A stretch of DNA of 6,774 bases from Clostridia bacterium (lineage in GTDB: Bacteria; Bacillota; Clostridia; Christensenellales; UBA1242): contig JAGART010000099.1 of NCBI GenBank assembly GCA_017622115.1, positions 1 to 6,774 of the forward strand. The letters are read 5' to 3'. The translations under genes were made by a program, and so were the position numbers. Below, in pieces: positions 1 to 5,668 of this stretch. Each line of letters opens with the position of its first letter. Within the stretch, counting starts at the first letter, position 1. The notes beneath the pieces were generated by a model, which made no database searches, was not told the origin of the DNA, and saw only the letters and a program-made list of their open reading frames with translations.

Positions 1-1040
1 ACTTTTTCTATATCGATAATTTGTTTGTGGTCAAATTTGATTTCACCAATCTTCATAGCAAGTTCCATATTGTTAATCATACTACGACCAGCAAAAGCAA
101 CTTTTCTATTGTGCAATTTTGCCAAATCCATAATTTGTTGTACTCTGTGTACATTTGAAGCAAAAGAAGTGATAATAATACGTTTAGTTTTTTCTTGCTC
201 AAAGATTTCAGCAAGAGTAGCACCAACCACACTTTCACTCATTGTCATTCCTGGACGCTCTACGTTTGTACTTTCACAAAGCATAAGCAATACACCTTTG
301 CGACCAAGTTCACCAAAACGGCTTAAATCTGTTGTTTCGCCAGCAATAGGAGTAAAGTCGATTTTAAAGTCACCAGACACAAACACCAAACCAACTGGTG
401 TAGTAATAGCCATAGCATAAGCCCCTGGAATTGAGTGATTTACGTGAATAAATTCAACAGTAAAGCAACCAATTTTCATTACGCCACCTGGGTTTACAGC
501 ATAGCCTTTCATTTTGATTTTAGGAAACTCACGTAATTTATTTTCAATAAAAGCAAGACTTAATTTACTACCATAAACAGGTGCTTTTACATCATCTAAA
601 AAGTAAGGTAAACTACCAATGTGGTCCTCGTGTGCGTGAGTAATACAAATACCTTTTATCATTTCTTTGTGTGCTTTTAGCCAAGACATATCAGGTATTA
701 CCAAATCAACACCCGGCATATCGTGTTCTGCAAAACCTACACCACAGTCGATTACTAAAATTTCATCACCATAACGAAGTGCAGTAATGTTGTCACCAAC
801 TTTTCCTACACCACCAAAAAACATAACTTGCAAGCCTTTAACATTTCTACCACGAGGCGTATAAGGCTTTTGATAAGGTTTTGTGTGTTTAAAGTTTCTA
901 CGTAAAGTAACTTCATCACCATTTCTTACTTCAATTACTTCGCCCGCACTAACATTTGTTCTTCTTGATGGGTACTTTTTACTGTTAGTTGCAGGGCTTT
1001 GAGTTGTACCCTGTTCTTGAATTTTTTCTTCCAATTTCAT
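1..1040 (-). CDS. rnj: Ribonuclease J, N-terminal 346 residues (3' end lies beyond the window)
   Basis: RNase J is a metal-dependent 5'-3' exonuclease and endonuclease of the metallo-beta-lactamase/beta-CASP class that matures and degrades mRNA and rRNA in the cytoplasm. The translation shows the metal-binding motif HAHEDH at residues 135-140, a further conserved histidine in NHSIP (about 202), SGDFKIDFTP at 222-231 with the metal-ligand aspartate, and the family signatures ESTNVERPG (256-264) and SFASNVHRVQQ (292-302). The catalytic fold begins near residue 70 (GGVGKVGDN), so residues 1-69 form a basic, low-complexity extension absent from Bacillus-type RNase J1 but known in other lineages. 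The C-terminal part of the enzyme is outside the window. The ATG at 1040 is the first possible start after an in-frame stop. However, AAGGAG (1047-1042) is only 1 nt from it, whereas a TTG two codons later (1034) has a 7-nt spacing. The rnjA/rnjB type cannot be assigned. Confidence 0.93.
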   Translation of the reverse strand, partial: MKLEEKIQEQGTTQSPATNSKKYPSRRTNVSAGEVIEVRNGDEVTLRRNFKHTKPYQKPYTPRGRNVKGLQVMFFGGVGKVGDNITALRYGDEILVIDCGVGFAEHDMPGVDLVIPDMSWLKAHKEMIKGICITHAHEDHIGSLPYFLDDVKAPVYGSKLSLAFIENKLREFPKIKMKGYAVNPGGVMKIGCFTVEFIHVNHSIPGAYAMAITTPVGLVFVSGDFKIDFTPIAGETTDLSRFGELGRKGVLLMLCESTNVERPGMTMSESVVGATLAEIFEQEKTKRIIITSFASNVHRVQQIMDLAKLHNRKVAFAGRSMINNMELAMKIGEIKFDHKQIIDIEK

Positions 1041-1057
1041 TCTCCTTGTTGTCTTAT

Positions 1058-1086
1058 ATTATAAGTCTTATATAGACTATTATTAA
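1058..1086 (-). promoter_or_regulatory. Possible promoter for RNase J
   Basis: A perfect TATAAT (1063-1058) is preceded at 17 bp by TTAATA (1086-1081), a 4/6 match to the -35 consensus. The start of transcription would be near 1051, giving a very short leader that holds the AAGGAG. The gap between the membrane protein and RNase J is only 50 bp and AT-rich, so a chance match is quite possible. The sequence GTCTTATA also occurs twice here (1051-1058 and 1065-1072). Confidence 0.3.
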
Positions 1087-1090
1087 CTAC

Positions 1091-2044
1091 TTAAATAACA
1101 TTTTTTAAATTACTAATAGGCTCCCAGTCCTCTTTTTTCTTTGGTGAAATAATTTGGTCATTATCAACATAAAAACGTTGTCCGTTGATATAAAAGTAAA
1201 TCACCATACCAAATATTTTATTAAACAAAATACAAGCAGGAATGGTCAAAAGCAAGCCTACACCAGCGGTCAAAATCCACGCAGCAAAATTTATAGCAAT
1301 AAAGCAAATCATCATTACAAATTGCCTTCCGAATATTTTACCAAAACTTTTGCAAACATCATTTGTGCTTTGCTTTAACGCATACCAAACACCATAATCT
1401 CTTGCAAGCATACAAGGTGTCCACGCACAAAACAAAGTTGACTTTATACTAGACAAAAGTGCAAGCACAAGTACACAAATAAATGGTGCAATTACAGAAA
1501 TAATGAAACTTCCTGTTGTAAATAGCATTAAACAGCAAATTACTGCACAAGTTATTATCAAATTAAAAGGCACAACTACTAGCATTTTTGCTAGTTGCAA
1601 TTTAAGTGATTTACGTAAATTTTTAATAAAGCAATTTGCAAAACCTAATTTTGCATTACTGCCCATATAACCATACAAACAATCGATTATCGCCAATTCG
1701 CTTAAACCAACTAAAAAGTAGCCAAAGAACTGCACAATAATAACAAAAACAATCACCAATGGTAAAATTTCCGCAATATTTTGTGAAATAATCGTACCCA
1801 AAGATACTATTAATTCGGAAATAGAACTAAAAATTTGGTCTATCCTTATATTTGCAAAACTATTAACCACAATATCTGCTAATTGAGTAAAAAATCCTGC
1901 TTCGCTTAAATTTACAATCAAAGGATAACAAATAGCTAAACCAAGACCGCCCAAAATCAGCAAGCACCCTAAAAGGTATGCCAAAATTCGCCAAACTAAT
2001 CCGCCATTACGAATAAATAGTTTTGCTGTATTAGTAATAACCAT
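1091..2044 (-). CDS. Uncharacterised polytopic membrane protein, 317 aa
   Basis: I do not recognise a family. The protein is strongly hydrophobic with about six likely membrane segments (roughly residues 17-45, 92-117, 152-176, 178-204, 240-262 and 262-288). A long amphipathic stretch separates the first two, and the tail is hydrophilic and charged (about 288-317, including PKKKEDWEP). A semi-polar segment before the fifth helix (AL..S...V.KSFGKIFGRQF, about 222-242) has the look of repeated-helix bacterial membrane families in which an amphipathic stretch precedes each hairpin, but this is only a resemblance. No catalytic motif, transporter signature or signal peptide is evident. The start at 2044 is supported by AAGGGG (2056-2051) at a 6-nt spacing. 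This site overlaps the stop codon of the preceding membrane gene, so the two are probably translationally coupled and may act together. Confidence 0.85.
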   Translation of the reverse strand: MVITNTAKLFIRNGGLVWRILAYLLGCLLILGGLGLAICYPLIVNLSEAGFFTQLADIVVNSFANIRIDQIFSSISELIVSLGTIISQNIAEILPLVIVFVIIVQFFGYFLVGLSELAIIDCLYGYMGSNAKLGFANCFIKNLRKSLKLQLAKMLVVVPFNLIITCAVICCLMLFTTGSFIISVIAPFICVLVLALLSSIKSTLFCAWTPCMLARDYGVWYALKQSTNDVCKSFGKIFGRQFVMMICFIAINFAAWILTAGVGLLLTIPACILFNKIFGMVIYFYINGQRFYVDNDQIISPKKKEDWEPISNLKNVI

Positions 2045-2054
2045 AATATTCCCC

Positions 2055-2870
2055 TTATCTTACATAATAATACTTGTGATTATCATATCGTTTGATACCA
2101 TAAAAATCAAAAAACATACTCATTCCAAACACACAAATTGCTGGCAAAACATAAATTAGTCCTAGAATATTTCCCAACCACGCAATACCTAATAAATTAG
2201 TTAAAATCACTAATGCAAATGGAATTAAAAACAATATCAATTCCATAAAAAACACGTGCCAAGAATTTTTTGCAATAGCAAGACTAGCATTTGACATAGC
2301 CACCAATAAAGGTGAACCATTGATAAGCATTTCTACCGTAGAAAAAGCGAATACACTAAATATTCTAGCAATAGGATATAACCCTAAAATTGCCAATATA
2401 TAGTTTATAACACCTCCCCATACAGTAGCCACACCATTAACTGCTGTTAAGAAATGTACAAAATACATTAAGAGCATAATTACAACATTTATTACAAATA
2501 TAATAATTGCAAGTAAAATTGTAGTTTTAAATACGCTTAATATATTGCTGTTTAAACTAAATTCCATTTTAAATGTTGCGTTACCAGTTTTATAATGATT
2601 TTCTATAAAGCCTAACAACAAACTAATGCTTATTACGATTAGAACTAGTCCAATAAGAATCCATAAAATATCTAGCCAATTTAGCCCATAAACAGCATAA
2701 AACATATCACCAAAAGTAAGCAATTTGTAACTAGGATAATTATATAAAAATTCAAACAAAGCAAAAGGTTGCAACAACAATCCCATAGCAACAGCGGGAA
2801 CAATCGCAAACACCAAAATAAAGAGGAAATTTTTAAAATAATAACCCAAAACATCTTTTACATAATTCAT
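2055..2870 (-). CDS. Uncharacterised polytopic membrane protein, 271 aa
   Basis: This is a second hydrophobic protein, with about six likely membrane segments (roughly residues 14-34, 64-89, 117-141, 150-174, 207-228 and 231-256) and a short positively charged, tyrosine-rich tail (KRYDNHKYYYVR). No enzyme or transporter motif is visible and I cannot assign a family. Size, helix number and the amphipathic stretch before the fifth helix (about 186-205) resemble the following 317-residue protein, so the two could be distant paralogues or subunits of one complex; this is inference from topology, not from alignment. The ATG at 2870 has AGAGG at 2880-2876, spaced 5 nt. Only 10 bp separate its stop from the next start. 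A 103-bp gap separates it from the dCMP deaminase upstream. I see no convincing terminator or promoter in that gap, so read-through from the deaminase is likely. Confidence 0.85.
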   Translation of the reverse strand: MNYVKDVLGYYFKNFLFILVFAIVPAVAMGLLLQPFALFEFLYNYPSYKLLTFGDMFYAVYGLNWLDILWILIGLVLIVISISLLLGFIENHYKTGNATFKMEFSLNSNILSVFKTTILLAIIIFVINVVIMLLMYFVHFLTAVNGVATVWGGVINYILAILGLYPIARIFSVFAFSTVEMLINGSPLLVAMSNASLAIAKNSWHVFFMELILFLIPFALVILTNLLGIAWLGNILGLIYVLPAICVFGMSMFFDFYGIKRYDNHKYYYVR

Positions 2871-2973
2871 ATTAACCTCTTAAAACCAACTATGCAACTA
2901 AATACGCAAAAACCACTAAACAAACGTAAACTTTTGCATTCAACTTTATTTTAATAAATAACTATTTACAAAA

Positions 2974-3465
2974 TTACTTATCAACAACAAAATCGATAGT
3001 TAAAGAATTTGATTTTGGCACAAGTTGAGTAAAACTCACACCAGCAGAAGTAAGCATTCTTTTTGATGCTTTTGTACCATCAGTTTCAGCATATTTATCA
3101 GATAGATAAACTATTTTTTTAATACCTGACTGAATAATAGCCTTTGCACATTCGTTACACGGAAAAAGTGCAATATAAATTGTTGCTCCTGTAAGATTTT
3201 TACCACGAGCATTAAGAATAGCATTTAATTCTGAATGAACTACAAAAGGATATTTTGTATCACAAAAACCACCCTCTCTTGCCCAAGGATATTCATCATC
3301 AGAACAACCACTAGGAAAACCATTATAGCCTGTTGAGAGAATACGATTTTCATCATCAACTATACAAGCACCTACTTGTGTATTAGGGTCTTTTGAACGC
3401 ATAGCAGCAAGCAACGCAACCCCCATAAAATACTCGTCCCAAGAAATATAATTTTGTCTTTTCAT
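2974..3465 (-). CDS. comEB: Deoxycytidylate (dCMP) deaminase, ComEB-like
   Basis: The enzyme deaminates dCMP to dUMP in the cytoplasm, supplying the substrate of thymidylate synthase. The 163-residue protein has the zinc site of the cytidine/deoxycytidylate deaminase family: HSE at 77-79 (zinc histidine and catalytic glutamate) and PCNEC at 102-106 (two zinc cysteines). Other hallmarks of the dCMP branch are SKDPNTQVGACIV (24-36), TGYNGFP.GCSDDE (45-58), REGGF.DTKYPFVVHSE (63-79) and the late DGTKASKRML. The usual HAE is HSE here, a mild change. Length is normal for the family. The ATG at 3465 has AAGGAG (3477-3472) at an ideal 6-nt spacing. Phages often carry dCMP deaminases, and this gene sits next to phage-like genes. 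But a strong terminator separates it from them, it has its own promoters, and host-type RNase J lies downstream, so I favour a chromosomal gene. The symbol rests on family resemblance, not on a competence role. Confidence 0.94.
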   Translation of the reverse strand: MKRQNYISWDEYFMGVALLAAMRSKDPNTQVGACIVDDENRILSTGYNGFPSGCSDDEYPWAREGGFCDTKYPFVVHSELNAILNARGKNLTGATIYIALFPCNECAKAIIQSGIKKIVYLSDKYAETDGTKASKRMLTSAGVSFTQLVPKSNSLTIDFVVDK

Positions 3466-3487
3466 AAATTTCTCCTTATCATATATT

Positions 3488-3516
3488 ATTATATTAAAAA
3501 ACTACATTAAAAACAA
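3488..3516 (-). promoter_or_regulatory. Candidate proximal promoter of the dCMP deaminase gene
   Basis: TTGTTT (3516-3511) and a perfect TATAAT (3493-3488) are separated by 17 bp. Transcription would begin near 3481, giving a leader of about 16 nt that includes the AAGGAG. The spacing and -10 are good. The -35 is a partial match (TTG plus three mismatches), and the AT-rich surroundings make chance matches common. Confidence 0.42.
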
Positions 3517-3598
3517 GTACATAAAACTGCATAATAATATAAAGGTCTTAAAAACGAATATTTTATCTAAATGTATATTGTCAATAAAAATCTAAAAA

Positions 3599-3641
3599 TT
3601 TTGTGTTAAACTACTATCTTGATTTATATTATAACACAAAA
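3599..3641. repeat. Perfect 10-bp inverted repeat over the distal dCMP deaminase promoter (operator-like)
   Basis: TTTTGTGTTA at 3599-3608 is the exact reverse complement of TAACACAAAA at 3632-3641, with 23 bp between the arms and about 33 bp from centre to centre, close to three helical turns. One arm covers part of the -10 element and its TG extension. The other lies just after the expected transcription start. This arrangement is typical of a repressor operator with both half-sites on the same DNA face. Two further TTGTGT copies on the minus strand lie at 3656-3651, acting as the -35, and at 3669-3664. No regulator is encoded in the window. Confidence 0.5.
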
Positions 3642-3656
3642 AAACTAAAAACACAA
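3628..3656 (-). promoter_or_regulatory. Candidate distal promoter of the dCMP deaminase gene, with extended -10
   Basis: A perfect TATAAT (3633-3628) carries the TG extension one base upstream (TGT before TATAAT) and has TTGTGT (3656-3651) exactly 17 bp away. An extended -10 can compensate for the 3/6 match at -35. The predicted start is near 3621, so the transcript would have a leader of about 155 nt before the ATG at 3465. It lies just after the terminator that ends the phage-like transcript, as expected for a new transcription unit. Confidence 0.5.
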
Positions 3657-3683
3657 GAATTTTACACAAATTCTTTAAACAAT

Positions 3684-3715
3684 AAAAAAAGGAACTCCTT
3701 AATTTAAGGAATTCC
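3684..3715 (-). terminator. Strong intrinsic terminator after the holin gene
   Basis: Read on the minus strand, an 11-bp stem (3715-3705 with 3701-3691) closes a 3-nt loop and is followed directly by seven T residues (3690-3684). All pairs are Watson-Crick except one, which is a G-U wobble when transcribed from the minus strand but a C-A mismatch from the plus strand. That asymmetry fits the direction of the genes. The stem begins about 14 bp after the holin stop codon. It probably closes the phage-like transcription unit and insulates the dCMP deaminase promoter. Confidence 0.88.
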
Positions 3716-3728
3716 CAAAAAACATTAA

Positions 3729-4154
3729 TCATTTTTTCATATTTAAAAGGTTTTCTCTAATTTCCGCACGCCTTGCTTCAACAGAAATTTTTTCGGTCGT
3801 TACAATATTATCTTCATTAACATTAGTATTAATTTTACCAACATTGCCACCGCTTTTTGTGTCTTCTGTTACACCACCCAAAATACAATCATTTTGAACA
3901 GAAACAGTATTATTTTCTGTTTGTTCTTTTGGCTCGTTTTCATTATTTGCGTTTAGTAAACTTTGCGAAGGATGACTAATAATCCCCAACACAACAAACA
4001 CACCTAAAACGCTATTTACCACAGACATATACAAAGCCTCATCAATCATTAAACCGAGAGGTCTGCCTATAGTTTGAACCAAAAGAAGCACCGCACTAGC
4101 AAGAGATACCCAAAAACTATAAGTTTTTAATCTATTTTTAAATGCAGTACTCAT
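3729..4154 (-). CDS. Phage holin, phi-LC3-like, with a long hydrophilic C-terminal tail
   Basis: Holins of this type form membrane lesions that let an endolysin reach the peptidoglycan. The first about 65 residues fit the phi-LC3 class: a basic start (KNRLKTYSFWV, 6-16), a membrane segment at about 13-30, a short loop, a second membrane segment at about 42-59, and a LGI..HP.Q sequence at 56-64 resembling the conserved LGI..DP.T end of that family. The remaining about 75 residues (66-141) are polar, rich in N, E, T and K, and end in a charged helix-like stretch (SVEARRAEIRENLLNMKK). Such a tail is longer than usual for this small class. The ATG at 4154 has AGGAG at a 6-nt spacing. That site overlaps the stop codon of the preceding gene, so translation is probably coupled. 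The gene ends in TGA and is followed by a terminator. No lysin follows, which is unusual for a Gram-positive lysis cassette. Confidence 0.72.
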   Translation of the reverse strand: MSTAFKNRLKTYSFWVSLASAVLLLVQTIGRPLGLMIDEALYMSVVNSVLGVFVVLGIISHPSQSLLNANNENEPKEQTENNTVSVQNDCILGGVTEDTKSGGNVGKINTNVNEDNIVTTEKISVEARRAEIRENLLNMKK

Positions 4155-4163
4155 ATCGCACTC

Positions 4164-5063
4164 CTAAAACATACGATTTACATAATCCAAAACAGTAGAA
4201 TACCACGCACCCAAAGACGCTTTTATATCAGCATCATTCAAAATACGCAATGCTTCTTGTTTTGTTAGACCACGCAATTTTTGTATAACATAAACTGCTT
4301 TTTCTTGACCTTTTTTAGCATCTAGTTCACTTTTCTTCGCATCAGCCCATTCTTGCCATTCTTGTTGATGCTCACGTCTTAATTCCGCAATTTTATTGTT
4401 ATATTTTTCCAACTCCAAAACATAGTCATCATACTCTTTTGTGAGTTCATTGATTTTATCTTCCAATTTAGAAGCATATTCAATATTAAACTCATCTAGT
4501 GCAGAAGTCATTTCGTTTCGAGTAATATCACGCTTCAATTCGAGTTCTGCAAGTGCTATATTAGCTTTTTTTACTTCATATTGAAGTTCTTCATCAATAC
4601 TAGCCTTTAAAGACTCTTGCATATTTTCAGCAATACTACTCAACTCGATACCTTGCGAAATTTGTTGAGCCTTATTACTCTCTAAACCAAGAATTAATTC
4701 ATTTTGCAATTCATTTTTAGTTTTTTCTAAACCTAATTCAATTTGACTTTGCTTTACTGAAAGTTCACTCATATCTTCTTGATAATCATTTTGAATTTCT
4801 GTTTTTGACTCGTACTCGTAATCTTTTAATTCTTCTTGCGCAAGATTTTCCAAAGTATCTCTTGAATGAGTTTCAACTTCTTTAAATTGAGGAAGTTGAG
4901 ATTCATCAAGAGGTTTAGGATATTGCTCCTCATACTTTTTGTCGATATCTGTTAAATTTTGCTTAACATCATCAACAGGATTTGAAGAAACTTTTGGAGC
5001 ATTTACGCTAACGTTTTGCTCATCTTTATTTTCTTTTTCTTCTTTTATTATTTCTGTTGACAT
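4164..5063 (-). CDS. Coiled-coil protein of phage-like cluster, 299 aa, function unknown
   Basis: I do not recognise a family. The first about 60 residues are charged and probably disordered (rich in K, E, D, N and S, with a proline-containing stretch at 49-61). Residues about 70-255 are almost entirely heptad-like, glutamate/lysine-rich helix with regularly placed L, I and A, and no proline or cysteine, strongly suggesting a long coiled coil that oligomerises. The last about 45 residues (GLTKQEALRILNDADIKASLG...) are less charged and could form a small helical domain. There is no signal peptide or membrane segment. Position between virion-type proteins and the holin suggests a structural, scaffold-like or lysis-related role; this is only context. 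The start at 5063 is firmly supported by GAGGAGG (5075-5069) spaced 5 nt. The 140-bp gap upstream, with repeats and a terminator-like hairpin, suggests that it may have its own promoter, although I could not find a good one. Confidence 0.8.
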   Translation of the reverse strand: MSTEIIKEEKENKDEQNVSVNAPKVSSNPVDDVKQNLTDIDKKYEEQYPKPLDESQLPQFKEVETHSRDTLENLAQEELKDYEYESKTEIQNDYQEDMSELSVKQSQIELGLEKTKNELQNELILGLESNKAQQISQGIELSSIAENMQESLKASIDEELQYEVKKANIALAELELKRDITRNEMTSALDEFNIEYASKLEDKINELTKEYDDYVLELEKYNNKIAELRREHQQEWQEWADAKKSELDAKKGQEKAVYVIQKLRGLTKQEALRILNDADIKASLGAWYSTVLDYVNRMF

Positions 5064-5159
5064 ATTTTCCTCCTCTGTATTATAAATAATAATTTTTATT
5101 TTTTTAAGATATTAGTTTTAAACTTTTGATTTTATATTTTTTACGCTTACTTTTATCTA

Positions 5160-5188
5160 TACTATGCATACTATGCACTTGCATAGTA
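5160..5188. repeat. TACTATGCA triad: two direct copies and one inverted copy
   Basis: TACTATGCA occurs at 5160-5168 and again immediately at 5169-5177. Its exact reverse complement TGCATAGTA follows at 5180-5188 after a 2-bp gap. The second and third copies form a perfect 9-bp dyad. It lies between the terminator-like hairpin after the 154-residue gene and the start of the coiled-coil gene, about 97 bp upstream of that start. There is no T-run after it in either direction, so it is not a terminator. A protein-binding site is the simplest reading. Confidence 0.6.
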
Positions 5189-5194
5189 CTTAAT

Positions 5195-5220
5195 AAAAAA
5201 CCTTTAATTAAGGGCTTTTT
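5195..5220 (-). terminator. Weak terminator-like hairpin overlapping the end of the 154-aa gene
   Basis: On the minus strand, AAAAGCCCTT pairs with AAGGTTTTTT around a 5-nt loop. There are four firm inner pairs, one C-T mismatch, one G-U pair and then A-T pairs, ending in six T residues (5200-5195). The hairpin contains the TAA stop of the gene (5206-5204). The short GC part makes it weaker than the terminator at 3684-3715, so partial read-through into the coiled-coil and holin genes is plausible. Confidence 0.5.
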
Positions 5221-5662
5221 TAAGTTTTATGTTACCCCTTACAAAAAGTCTTATATTCGAAATTTTACCAATCAAACCAGTTGCTGAAATATCTAAACTT
5301 ATTTCATTTCCATCCACAATACTACCCGACACAAGCAAAATATTAGTTATATTTTTTGTTGATTGCTTTATTAAATTAGAACTTTCATAATCACCTATTT
5401 TAAGGTTACAAAATACATCAACATTAGATATACTATCATATAATATTAACACATCAAATTGAGTGTTAATATTGCTTTGAAAGGGTAAAATATTTGCTAA
5501 AATAATTTGGTTATTATCCGTTAGATTTAATTGTGAATTTACAGGATAGTGTACAAAATTTACACCTATACTATAATTTTTAAGCAGTAAGACGCTATTT
5601 TCGAGTTGTTCCACCCTATCTAATAAATCGCTTAAAATTATTTTATTTTCATTATTAAACAT
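5204..5662 (-). CDS. Small beta-rich protein of phage-like cluster with N-terminal coiled coil, about 152 aa
   Basis: I do not recognise a family. Near the N-terminus a short heptad segment (ILSDLLDRVEQLENSVLLLK) could trimerise. The rest alternates hydrophobic and polar residues with N, S, T and G turns (for example FDVLILYDSISNVDVFCNLKIG), as in a small beta-sandwich, and ends in a basic tail. A coiled coil followed by a beta domain is common in phage fibres, head decorations and neck appendages, so a minor virion protein is the best guess from context. It directly follows the propeller-like gene. A GTG at 5668 abuts that gene's TAG stop but lacks its own ribosome binding site. The ATG at 5662, with AGGTG just upstream matching the downstream part of the anti-Shine-Dalgarno pairing region, is the better start; using the GTG would add two residues. 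No membrane segment or signal peptide is seen. Confidence 0.75.
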   Translation of the reverse strand: MFNNENKIILSDLLDRVEQLENSVLLLKNYSIGVNFVHYPVNSQLNLTDNNQIILANILPFQSNINTQFDVLILYDSISNVDVFCNLKIGDYESSNLIKQSTKNITNILLVSGSIVDGNEISLDISATGLIGKISNIRLFVRGNIKLKKALN

Positions 5663-5668
5663 ACACAC

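Noticed and set aside
25..420. Open reading frame of 131 codons on the plus strand
   Set aside because: It lies entirely antisense to the strongly conserved RNase J reading frame and has no ribosome binding site or protein-like composition.
1154..1378. Open reading frame of 74 codons on the plus strand
   Set aside because: It is antisense to the 317-residue membrane protein and its lysine/asparagine-rich translation is typical of a shadow frame.
2889..2896. ACTATGCA upstream of the 271-residue membrane gene, resembling the TACTATGCA repeats
   Set aside because: It is a single 8-bp match without a partner; one such match in a window of this size is not surprising.
2769..2954. Open reading frame of 61 codons on the plus strand
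   Set aside because: It overlaps the start of the 271-residue membrane gene in antisense and has low-complexity, random-looking composition with no start signals.
2955..2970. A/T-only palindrome after the dCMP deaminase stop codon
   Set aside because: The stem is about 5 bp of A-T pairs only with no T-run, too weak for an intrinsic terminator.
3579..3584. Perfect TTGACA on the minus strand
   Set aside because: No acceptable -10 lies 16-18 bp downstream; the nearest TAAAAT is only 13 bp away, so it is not counted as a promoter.
3684..3731. Possible recoding of TGA as tryptophan at the end of the holin
   Set aside because: Tryptophans here are encoded by TGG, and reading through the TGA would run straight into the terminator hairpin, so TGA is an ordinary stop.
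5079..5084. TATAAT on the minus strand upstream of the coiled-coil gene
   Set aside because: Transcription would start inside the ribosome binding site, leaving about 8 nt of leader, and the -35 position is a poor match.
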